Below are positions 36,501-45,686 of a DNA stretch of 64,000 bases, piece by piece. Each line of letters starts with the position of its first letter. Position 1 is the stretch's first letter. The notes under the pieces were generated by a model that was given only the letters and a program-made list of their open reading frames with translations, made no database searches and was not told the DNA's origin. The translations under genes and the position numbers were made by a program. Origin of the DNA: Blastomussa wellsi (lineage: Eukaryota > Cnidaria > Anthozoa > Scleractinia > Plerogyridae); contig OX393562.1 of the NCBI GenBank assembly GCA_947652115.1, positions 14,287,328 through 14,351,327 on the forward strand, given 5' to 3'.

Positions 36501-39500
36501 AGGACTATGGCTTGTATTTTCATGGGCTAAATTTCAACTATGTCTGACAGTAGCGACTAGGAGAAGTTCACTCAAAAGCAACAGGAAACTATGTGTAAAC
36601 ATCACGCTGGAACCACTAACTACGTCATCACCGCTTAATTCGTTCCCAGTCTCTGGAACCCCCTATTTACGTACTTCGGGCAGCAAAAAAAACCGATTTT
36701 CTTTCCTTTCCACCGAATTTCTTTTGCCATTTTGGAATAAGGGTACAATATACTACAAAAATGTGCAAAAACAATTTTTACTTCATAGGCACTTTAACTG
36801 AAACCTTCGCTTTTAGCAAGGTTAGAAATTTGAATTGTGCAATCTTCAACAATAACGATAGACTTGCTTACAAGTCAAACCGGAAACGAAAAGCGAACGA
36901 CTTTGCGAAAGTCTACTATAACGGTTGCCTGGTTACATTGAAAACTCGCCAAACAAAGTCCTTTTACGAAAAGCTGGCGGTCTCCATCAAGGAAGAGGAT
37001 AATGATAATATTTTGTTCTTATTAAAGGAGCTCGGTCACGTATGACACAGTTTGAAAAGTTTAGCCTAAATTTTTCAAAGTTGTCAATTACAATTCTTCT
37101 CAACCTTCCTCATTCAAAGCCATCCTTGATACTTCCTAGTTTAGCGGTGCATCTTTGGCGTTTTTCTCCCTTAGTAAACTACTATTTCAAGGCTTCCTTT
37201 GATTTGAAGGCAATTTTATACATTGCCAAAGTTGACTTCTGGTCCGTAATCAGAGCATCATTTGTCTTGGTATTTAGAAATTAAGAGTGAAAATTATACC
37301 TTATTGTGCGTTACTGCAAGGGCAATCAACTTCAGTAACATTTGTCGATATGAAGAAAAAAGGCAATAAGGGACTAGGAAACTACTACAACTTGAAAATT
37401 ATCAAAACGAAAATGAAAATAATATGCATATATTAGGTAAAAGAATCTGCATTTCGATTCGTACCAAAGGGCGGAACAAGCGGTAAATGAACATGTCATT
37501 TTAATCTTTCCTTTCTCTCTGACGAAGCGCTAACAAACGAAACTTCGGCTGCACTGTGTGGGACTGAACGTTATTAACACTTAAATGCTAACTTAACATC
37601 AGTAACTTTTAGTTTTCATCATTGCAGGGTTTGGAGTTTAAAGTGAGATTGCAAGGTCCGATTGTCGATGACTACATATCGGAGGGTATCGTCCAAGTGG
37701 AACATGAAGGAAAATGGGGCTACATTTGTCCTTCTAAATGGACTCGCGCTAACTCGTACGTACTGTGCGGACAGCTGGGATTCCCAAATGCCAAGGAGTC
37801 TTATGCAGGCACGATTCAGGAAGTGGAGCCCGTCTATTGGCTGGACCATGTGACGTGTAAAGGATGGGAGTCATCGATCGTGTCATGTGACCATCCGGGC
37901 TTGGGTCCTAATCAGTGTGAAGATGGAGGAGCACTGAGCGTGAAATGCGCGCGAAGAGTCAGCGATAAGGTCAGCGGTTGGAACGGCTTCATGTCTCAGC
38001 TTACACCTAAAGAATGCCCCAATAGTATAAGATTACGTGTCCGAAAGCGCGTATCACTTTAGCGGGTGAAATGTCGTAGCCTATGATCCTCACCTTTAAC
38101 CTGGGTCTTTCTGAAACCTTTACCATGCCTTTGATTGCGGCCAAGCCCATTTTAGATTTTGGTCAAAGATAGTACACCTTTGACGTTTGTAACACAGCTA
38201 CAGTGAAGTATGACTTTGTCTCGTGTCAAAGGTAACTTTTGACGCGCGCCACATCCCTGTCAAAGGCAGGACTTCCTTACCTTTAACATCTGTTTCCGCA
38301 AAGATAGCCATCCATCTTTGTCTCACTTTTGATTTGAATCAATTAAAAGTGAGGCAAAGTCGGTTTAGTCTGCTTTTCGTGACGTGCATTAGTACCGAAA
38401 GAAGTTCTTGCAAATTTAATGCAACCGACCTCAAGCAACGGGCTTAAGGTCGTCGATTATGTTGCTCACAACGGAAAGAAAGAAGAAAATATTTATCCCT
38501 TTACACTCCTACCCATCAACTGTTTTCAAATAATGAAAAGTTAATCAATTACCGCCACTTGATGAAGGAATTCGTTCTTTGTTAAGCCACCAGAGATACG
38601 ACTGCGAAGTGGAGCCCTGGTCTCCGAGGGGCGTGTGGAAATAAAATCGCATGACTCCTGGGGAACCATATGCGATGACCACTGGACTCTGAAAGAAGCA
38701 AATGTCGTCTGCAGGTCACTGGGATTTGGGTCAGCTGCAGGAGCAACGATGGGTGCATACTTTGGCAGAGGCGTTGGACAGGTAAGTTTCATTATCATTC
38801 GATGCACTTTTCCTTCCTTTTCATTGGCTGAGAGCCGACCACGTGTTCTGCAAATAACTGCCCACAAATAATGATCTGCTAATGCGTAGTTACGTGTACT
38901 TCCGTGAAAAGGGGAGCTTGCTTGAACAATCTACTAGCCTGAAAAACAGCGAGACTACAACGTACGCAATGAAGACGGTACTTGTCACATGAGCACGGCA
39001 TCAAAATAAAGGGTAGTTTTCCTTCCGTATTTCTCCAGCAGAACAGCGTACTGATTTTGGGGTCTAACTGAGAAGAAAGAATGTATTGACTTGAAAAGGG
39101 GCGGGGGTATCTTGGGATGGGACTTTTTGTGATGACGAGAAAAACTCGTCGAACGAAGTCAAAAGTCTTTGGCAAATGTCGTCAAATAGAAACCGAACTA
39201 TCTGTGGCGGAGAGTTATACTAAATCTTACCCGATTTGATTGTATTTGAAGGGACTGATACTTATTTGCATCGTGCATGTGTAGAGGCATTTTTGTAAGG
39301 GAGATAAATGGGAAGGACCTACTCATATGGGGAAAGGAAGCCTTTTCGAATGTTTATACTATGTTGTCTCTCAGGTCCTGTTAGATGAAGTTCACTGCAA
39401 AGGATTCGAGAGCACCATAGTTCAGTGCCATCACCGTGGCTGGAAAAGGACAAATTGCAACCATTACGAAGATGCTGGTGTCAAATGTCACGCTCCGCAG

Positions 39501-42500
39501 CTTCAAGGTCACGAGGTAACCGTGTTCAAGCGCTCAGTAGAAATCCCCAACCAATTGATACGCGATCCAATAGCTTTATCTTGACGGTTGCGAGTCTGCG
39601 TTTCTAATGCTCGTCGTGTGGAATTAAAGTTAACAATTCTAAAGAAGGCCTTAATATAATAAATTCATCTGACAGTCTTCATGCTTCAATCACAGGAATC
39701 GGTGACGTCATACAATGCAGTTTTCCGATGTTGTTTGGCACGGATTTTGAGAAAATAGTCTTTGTCTACGTATACTGCTGCTGTTCGAACAGCAAAACAA
39801 TAATGTGTAGATGTGTCATATTCAAAGTTGATAACTCTATACTGACTCGATAATTGCAGGGCATACGATTTATGGATCAGTTGTTAAGTGTACATGCTTT
39901 TTAAATAGATTCGGCTCCATGGCGGTGGAAATTCTTTCGAAGGGCTGGTGGAAGTCTTCCACGATGGCAAATGGGGATCCGTATGTGCTGATGACTGGGG
40001 TATAGAAGAAGCCATGACCGTTTGCCGACAGCTGAATCTGGGATACGCCAGCAGAGCAGTTACCAAGAAGAACTTACTTGGCGGAAAGATTCTTGGAATG
40101 ATCATGTCTGGTGTTAAATGCCGTGTAGACGAGATCTCCATTTACAACTGTCAACATGACGAGTGGACAAACACGACGTGCAGCAGCAACGAGAACCCAG
40201 CAGGAGTTATTTGTGTTGATGGTGAGATGTGGCTTATTGAGGAAGGGTACCTGCTAATCCTTTCCGTTTGTGGCTGAAAGGCCTTTACCTGGGAACGCCA
40301 CATTTGGATGTATTTCTGTTTTATCTCCTGTTCAACCAACCGATTGTCCACACGTCCTCTGGGTATCACCCTCTTTGTCTCTCCTTGGAGATTTTCTATT
40401 AATATAAAGTTTGGCTATATTTTTTTACCTTTATAAGTCTAACGGCTTGTCAGGCCGTAACGAAACTCCGTTTTTAAGGCATGAAGATGCTAGGAATATT
40501 CGTACCCTCTAAGGATGGAATGCTACTCCACCGCAGTTAATCTCAGTTCTCCTCGCTCAGTTGGTAGCCATCACACCGGTATCGCGGAGGTCACAGGTTC
40601 GAATCCCGTTGAAGCCCTGAAATTTTCAGGCTTCTTCATTCCACTTGTTTACATTGGAAATTCACTGCGAACATCATTTGTTACTTTCATCTTTATCCGC
40701 AGTTCAAGTATGAATTATTTAATTTACTTAATAGCCACAGCTATGACCAGTATTCTAACCATCGGGCCACTGCACTTTACTTTGAACCCACTGGTGAACT
40801 CTTTTGTCCCTTGTTGAAACTAAGGCAGTGTTCACACTTGGTGCTAGGGAACGGTGCCCGAGTACGATTCTGAGCTGGGCATCGACATGAACACACCGTT
40901 TTACAAGTGCCTACGCCAGAATTTGGGCACGGGCACCGTGCCCGAGTCACTCGACAGTACTTAGGTACTTCGGTTTTCACGGCACACTCTTTTTCCTGGT
41001 GCCCAGGTACCAGTGTTCGGGCACCACAGCCTAAGTCTTGCCATACAGATCAGTGGAGTAATGATCACATTTAAAAGACCTTTAAAAGACTGCTTTTGTT
41101 CTTTCTTGTTTTCATTTTAGCCTTACCGGATGTAGTGCCTGATGTGGAAATGCTCCAACGCGACATGAAGATACAGCTTATTCCGCTGGAATACCTGAGG
41201 TGTCCTTTAGAGGAGAACTGCCTGTCAGAAACTGCAGGGTTCCTTGTCAGGTAAACTGACATTTACAGTTTATTTTATAATTATTCCACGAAGAAAATCA
41301 GCCAATCATGTCCCCAGGATTACACTTCTCGAATATTTACGTTGAGGCAATATCTGAATTTTGATAAGCCAAAAGTGTTCCTTGAAGCCTTGCCATATTT
41401 GGTGGTCTCTTGTGTGCTGAAAGTAGTTTTATTTTGCTTTCCATTAGTTCTCTAGCTAAGGCAATTCCCTTACGACAAGAGGGAGTTTCGTTCGCCACGA
41501 AATTAAAGACGACGGATGAAACAATTTCAACAAGCTGCAAATACGCCAAATTCCCGCCTCTTCAACGGTGGTTTTATCCACCCTGGAAATCCCGATTCCC
41601 GCACTCCCTTCTCCCAAGCTTCCGCCCACTGGCTTCCCTCCCTTTTAATAGAACATAACGGTACTTACACCCGTAGTCTGTTATTTCTTCGTGCAGTTAA
41701 TTTTTATGATAATAGAGCGTTTGGTTTTCCCGCGAACGGCAAAAATTCTTCTTCTGCCGTTAATACGCGGAAATGAATGACTGATTTTTTCCTTAATTTT
41801 CTGAAGAATTTATTTAAGAATTCAACAAAAAGACAAAAAAATAAAAGGCAAGATCGCGTTTTCCCCACCTAAAGCCAACCTAAAGCTATGAACGCTTTGC
41901 TTCCCTGACTTACTCACGCACTCAGAAAACTTCAAGCGAGTTTTTCAATTTTTTTTTCCTAATTTCAGCCATGCAAGATATTATCAACGGCGACTGTTGA
42001 GGTTTAGCGTCAAAATTCAAAATGAAGGATTGGCGGACTTCAGACCCAACGCACCCAGGTCAAGTTGGCAATGGCACAAATGTCACAAACACTACCATTC
42101 TATGGAGACGTTTTCTGCATACGATCTCATTAGTAAGTTTTACAACAATAGAGCGAGTTTCAGTTGAGTGTCGTAAAACCAAAGCCCAGACAATAACTTT
42201 GGCCAATCACAAAGGACGGAGACAATCCAGTGAACCAATTAAAACTCAAAGTAATTACATGTAGCCGGCACAAAGCGCGGGAAACATGCGCGTATGCGTC
42301 ATGATTAGTTTTATTTCTGATTGGTTGAAAAAGTGTCGCGAGATTTTTAAATCAATCACTTAGCTAAGTAGTGGGAGGCGACGTGGCCTAATGGTCAGTG
42401 TGCTGGACTCCGGATCGGACCGTCCGGATTCTAGCCCTGGCCGGGGCACTGCGTTGTGTTCAGCGGAAAAACGCTTTACTCTCTCAGTGCCTCTCTTCAC

Positions 42501-44119
42501 CCAGGCAGTGTCTAAATGGGTAAAGGTGAATTTACTGCTGGGGGTAACCCTGCGATGGACAAGCATCCCATCCAGGGGGGAGTAGAAATACTCTCTGTCG
42601 CTTCATGCTAAGGAAACCGGGATAAGCTCCGGCCTGATGGGCCACTTGGCTCGTATGCAGACGTTACCTACCTACGACTAAGCTAAGTAGTGCAAAGCAA
42701 ACGTATACAGTTATTCTTGACACTGAAGTGAAAACCAAACCGTTCTAATAAGACAACCACGAGACTTCATTAAGCTAGAATCTGGGTAGGGCTGGATGAG
42801 GCTTCTAGCAGATCGATTTTGTCATTTAAAGCACGCTTTGTTACTACACAAGTTGTAATTCAAACTGAGCTAGTACTATTTTTCATGTCTTTCGCCTTGA
42901 TAGATTATTTTTCTTTATTTATGTTTAGACAGGGCGTACATTGGTAGAAGTTTTCATGACCGAAACAGTCACCCAGTGTGAAGATTATTTCTTGTCGTAA
43001 AAAGGGTTGCTATTCATCGTGTTATAGTACACTAATTATCAAATATTATCGTTTGTCACACGACGTAGTCGTAACCGTAAAGCACGATGCATCGAGCTTT
43101 GTAAGATTGCCCATAAACAGTCGACCTTCTCGGATCGCCTGATGAGCTATGCAAAATACCGCAAGTCTTGATTCTAGCTAAGGCACTTGGATTTCAATTT
43201 AGTCTCTAGAAGACTGAGAAGAGTTAAAGAAATTATCGCGTTTCTTCTTCTTTTCAGGCAAGGATACTGGAGAAAAAGTTGCTCAGGGGCACAAAGCCAG
43301 CTTTTGTTTAGAGGATACCAAGTGTAATCCGGGATATGACAGGCGATTCAACTGTTCCGTTGAGGGAGGTCAGGGCATATCTCCCGGGTGTTACGATATT
43401 TACAGTTGGAGGGTTGACTGCCAGTGGGTGGACTGCACCGACTTTCCGCACGGATCGTTTTACCTCCGAGTGCATCTGAATCCTGGCAACCAAGTGGCTG
43501 AGTCTGACTTCAGAAATAACGTTGCAAAGTGCGCCGTTCATGATTACGGAAACTACGCCATTTGCAACAAGTGTTGGATCGGTAAGAAACAAAGATATTC
43601 CTTAATATGACTTCGGTTAAGTTATATCATGCTTTCCAGTATGCCCAATAAAGAAAGTAAAAGGAAAATGCTAGAACGATGGAGGGATAACTATTTCCCA
43701 TTCTGACAGCGATTCTTCAGTAAAAACTGTAAAAATATGATTTATGAATACTTGAAATTACAATGGTGCTAGATTGCGTACCATTATTCAAAAAAGTTTT
43801 AACAATTACCCAGGAACATAGCGAGGTGGATCAGATAGTGATTGGTTGGTTGATTGATTGATTGATTGGTGAATGGATGGATGGATGGATTGATTGATTG
43901 ACAGACTGATTGCTTGATTTCTCTCTTTGAATCTCAGAGGAGTGTGATAGCGGAGTGGACACATACGGTGGTAATTCTGGCGGGGATTGTTGCGTGTTTC
44001 CATTTGTTTATAATGGTAAACACTACCACGACTGTACCATGGATGGCTACAAGAAGAGATGGTGCTCGACGACTTACAGCTTCAAGAAGGATGGCAAATG
44101 GGGACTCTGCTATGACTAG
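33506..44119 (+). CDS. LOXL-C: secreted lysyl oxidase-like protein (SRCR x4, LOX, FN2), 10 exons
   Basis: Coding exons: 33506-33729, 35619-35820, 37628-37969, 38587-38781, 39375-39515, 39909-40221, 41121-41250, 41969-42132, 43258-43581, 43938-44119. The joined frame gives 738 aa. Domains: signal peptide ([19 protein letters not shown], 1-19), SRCR1 (21-130), SRCR2 (147-250), SRCR3 (259-362), SRCR4 (369-472), LOX (474-678), FN2 (679-738). The exon 3 donor is GTCAGC, weaker than in A and B but at the matching place. SRCR1 and SRCR3 are each split over two exons; SRCR2 and SRCR4 are single-exon. As for A and B, the expected role is oxidation of matrix lysines outside the cell. Intron 2 contains a THAP-like ORF and introns 6 and 8 contain SINEs. 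Confidence 0.94.
34044..34255. repeat. Inverted repeat with internal AATGGACTAC repeats
   Basis: Arms GGTTGTAGACATAACACTGA and the near-complement ending at 34255 flank several copies of AAATGGACTACCC. It lies in LOXL-C intron 1. Confidence 0.65.
34530..34910. repeat. Dispersed repeat with CAGACC and AAACCATACCC motifs
   Basis: Repeated TTCAGACC and AAACCATACC motifs end in CCTTTGGGGCGGCACATAC and GGGGAGTACCCCCCGGGG. A fragment of the same end lies at 51415-51455 and a related stretch at 19590-19810. It lies in LOXL-C intron 1. A C-run follows at 35207-35226. Confidence 0.55.
36215..36547 (+). pseudogene. THAP-type zinc-finger ORF, probably decayed
   Basis: A 110-aa single-exon frame with [12 protein letters not shown] near the N terminus, then [17 protein letters not shown] and [14 protein letters not shown], which together match a THAP (C2CH) DNA-binding domain. 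The third zinc ligand appears lost: the usual LCSxHF is LSLAHF. The FP after ISM is also missing, as is the C-terminal AVPxxF. The ATG context (GCCATGG) is good and the frame is open. It lies in LOXL-C intron 2, same strand. THAP domains are common in transposases and in host regulators derived from them. It may be a gene fragment or a small expressed ORF; I favour decay. Confidence 0.55.
36548..37627. other. LOXL-C intron 2, downstream part
   Basis: It includes dispersed repeat D copy 5 (37045-37225) and a 94-codon frame at 36761-37045 that resembles no family I know. No exon is seen before exon 3. Confidence 0.35.
38885..39370. other. LOXL-C intron 4
   Basis: About 0.6 kb between exons 4 and 5. 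I see no recognisable feature. Confidence 0.4.
40535..40730 (+). mobile_element. tRNA-derived SINE family 2
   Basis: Box A-like CGCTCAGTTGGTAGC and box B GGTTCGAATCC are 33 bp apart, followed by GCCCTGAAATTTTCAGGCTTC and a body containing CTTTCATCTTTATCCGCAG. The tail and lack of a proper acceptor stem argue against a functional tRNA. This layout resembles an abundant coral SINE. It lies in LOXL-C intron 6. Confidence 0.7.
40821..41034. repeat. GTGCCCGAG-rich inverted-repeat element
   Basis: Internal near-palindromes (GGGCACGGGCACCGTGCCCG) and matching ends TAAGGCAGTGTTCACACT / TTAGGCTGTGGTGCCC suggest a small TIR element. It ends 86 bp upstream of LOXL-C exon 7. Confidence 0.5.
41121..43581 (+). 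CDS. LOXL-C catalytic domain exons 7-9
   Basis: Exons 41121-41250, 41969-42132 and 43258-43581. The copper site [11 protein letters not shown] gives ligands His555, His557 and His559. The LTQ precursor residues are Lys583 ([10 protein letters not shown]) and Tyr619 (GCYDIY). The residue after Tyr619 differs from A and B ([12 protein letters not shown], where A and B have [11 protein letters not shown]), so C lacks the conserved Asn-Ile before Asp-Cys. Confidence 0.92.
42374..42680 (+). mobile_element. tRNA-derived SINE family 1, copy 2
   Basis: It is collinear with 16408-16698 along its length. Exact 12-bp target duplications AGCTAAGTAGTG at 42362-42373 and 42681-42692. It lies in LOXL-C intron 8, sense orientation. 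Confidence 0.85.
43845..43912. repeat. GATT/GATG tetranucleotide microsatellite
   Basis: Runs of GATT and GATG repeats end about 25 bp before the LOXL-C exon 10 acceptor, just upstream of its pyrimidine tract. Confidence 0.8.
43938..44119 (+). CDS. LOXL-C exon 10: fibronectin type II module
   Basis: FN2 signature [16 protein letters not shown], then WCSTT and KWGLCYD, with TAG at 44117-44119. The acceptor is AATCTCAG. A further acceptor, TTTCAG at about 44709, together with GTTTGTG right after the stop, would allow a 3' UTR intron, but this is weak. Confidence 0.9.
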
Positions 44120-44425
44120 GTTTGTGCTCCTAATCGCGAGAATTACAATGTTACTTTTTATATGTTGAAACAATATTTATTCGATTTTGTGCAATTTGCA
44201 ACTAACAGCTGTAGAATGCAATTACAGTAAATACCAAGTAAATATCGTGGAAACTATCGATTGCAACTTTTAATGATACTTTTCGTAATACGATAACTAA
44301 ATGATCTTTGTGTATTCGTCTATCGGGTTGAAGATAAACATGTTCACAATATAACGCATTGGATTCAACTTTGAGAGTTACTTAAAGAATTATCCGTGTT
44401 TTTGTTTTGTGATATTCTTAAGACT

Positions 44426-44578
44426 GGCCATTTCCGAGTTCCCTTTTCGCTCAGTTTCAAAACGAGTCTTAGTCTAAGTGCGCAACTATTCATATGGAAA
44501 TAAGCTTGTTTTGTATGAGAACGGTTTCGCATTTAGACTCGTTTTGACGCTGAGGTAAAAGAGAACTCGGAAATGGCC
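44426..44578. repeat. Inverted repeat, about 55-bp arms
   Basis: GGCCATTTCCGAGTTC...TTTTCGCTCAG and its near-complement, with CAAAACGAGTCT/AGACTCGTTTTG continuing inward. It is MITE-like. Confidence 0.7.
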
Positions 44579-45379
44579 TATTTAGTAATTACTTGATATT
44601 AATTACTATTAAACTACTTAATAAATTGTCAACGTAAACGATACGAGTAAGTTCAAAACTGACCTATATTGTGGAAATATCGTAATTTGTTTCTTTCTCT
44701 AATTTCAGGCCATTGGAAATGAAGTGGATTTTTACACCAATCAAATCCTTGTTTATAGCCTTTCATAGCCTTTCACGCAAATCCGCTGTTTACTCATTAA
44801 AGAAAAACTCTTCAAGCTATTCGTGCATCTGCCTATCTGTTCAACGCATTTTGCCAGTCGTAAATTCAAACTTGACCGTACTTGCTTTCCACAATTGTGT
44901 ATTTTCCAAATCATCTATTTATTTTTGGGTTTTAATGGGCAATGATTAGATAAAGAGCTTTAGAAACACTATCGGCCTTTATTGCCAAAGTACCGTTTCC
45001 TAAAAACCTATTTCCGTGTAGCCATAACTATTAAAGGACGCATCAACACTTTGAACGCGTGTTCAGTCCGCTAAATCGTCAAGTTTCATTGTACATTTAA
45101 AAAAATATTCCATCTTGATTGGCCACGAGGAGTACAACTGACCCAACAAATACTTGGCAGTAGAACCATTACCCTTGTGACAGAAACTTAAATGACCTTA
45201 TTGACCTCCACCTCCCGCTTATAAGCCCTCCTCCCCCCCCCCCCCCATTATAAAAAATGATTTGATTTAAGCCCCCGCCGATTCAACCCATCCGCATCCA
45301 AATGTTCTCATTTCCTGGTACACCACAACGTAGATTGCATAGCGGATTTTATACAAACGTTACTTTCTAATAAACGTGC

Positions 45380-45447
45380 AGCCTGCGTGCAGCCGTCTCC
45401 TATTTCCTAAAGCGCTTTAGGAAATAGGAGACGGCTGCACGCAGGCT
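45380..45447. mobile_element. Foldback element family A, copy 1: perfect 68-bp palindrome
   Basis: AGCCTGCGTGCAGCCGTCTC followed by CTATTTCCTAAAGC and then the exact complement, without a spacer. Same family as 63761-63822. No target duplication is visible. Confidence 0.85.
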
Positions 45448-45686
45448 ATCAAAAAGTAGCGTATCTTTTTAAGTATCAATTCTATTCATCCTACATGTGA
45501 GGTACCTATGTACACAAGTGTGGCCAAGTAGTAGAATTCAACACTGCTGTGTTACAAATCCTGTACCTAGCCGCTGCAGACTTTAGAAGTTTGGACTCCA
45601 AAGTCCAACCTGTGGACCATGCAGTCCTTTGAGCACAAAACTGTTCAATATTTCAATGCTATCATTCGTCGTGATACATGCAGACA

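Larger units (their letters stand above)
44120..45686. other. Convergent intergenic region between LOXL-C and the BBOX1-like gene
   Basis: Both flanking genes end here. It contains an inverted-repeat element (44426-44578), a C-run (45232-45246) and a perfect 68-bp palindrome (45380-45447). No gene is recognised. Confidence 0.5.

Noticed and set aside
36761..37045. 94-codon ORF in LOXL-C intron 2
   Set aside because: No recognisable family or composition typical of a protein, and it lies next to dispersed repeat D. Probably a chance frame.
40535..40625. Candidate tRNA gene (box A and box B present)
   Set aside because: No complete acceptor stem or clean cloverleaf, and the sequence continues into a SINE-type body. 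Called as a tRNA-derived SINE.
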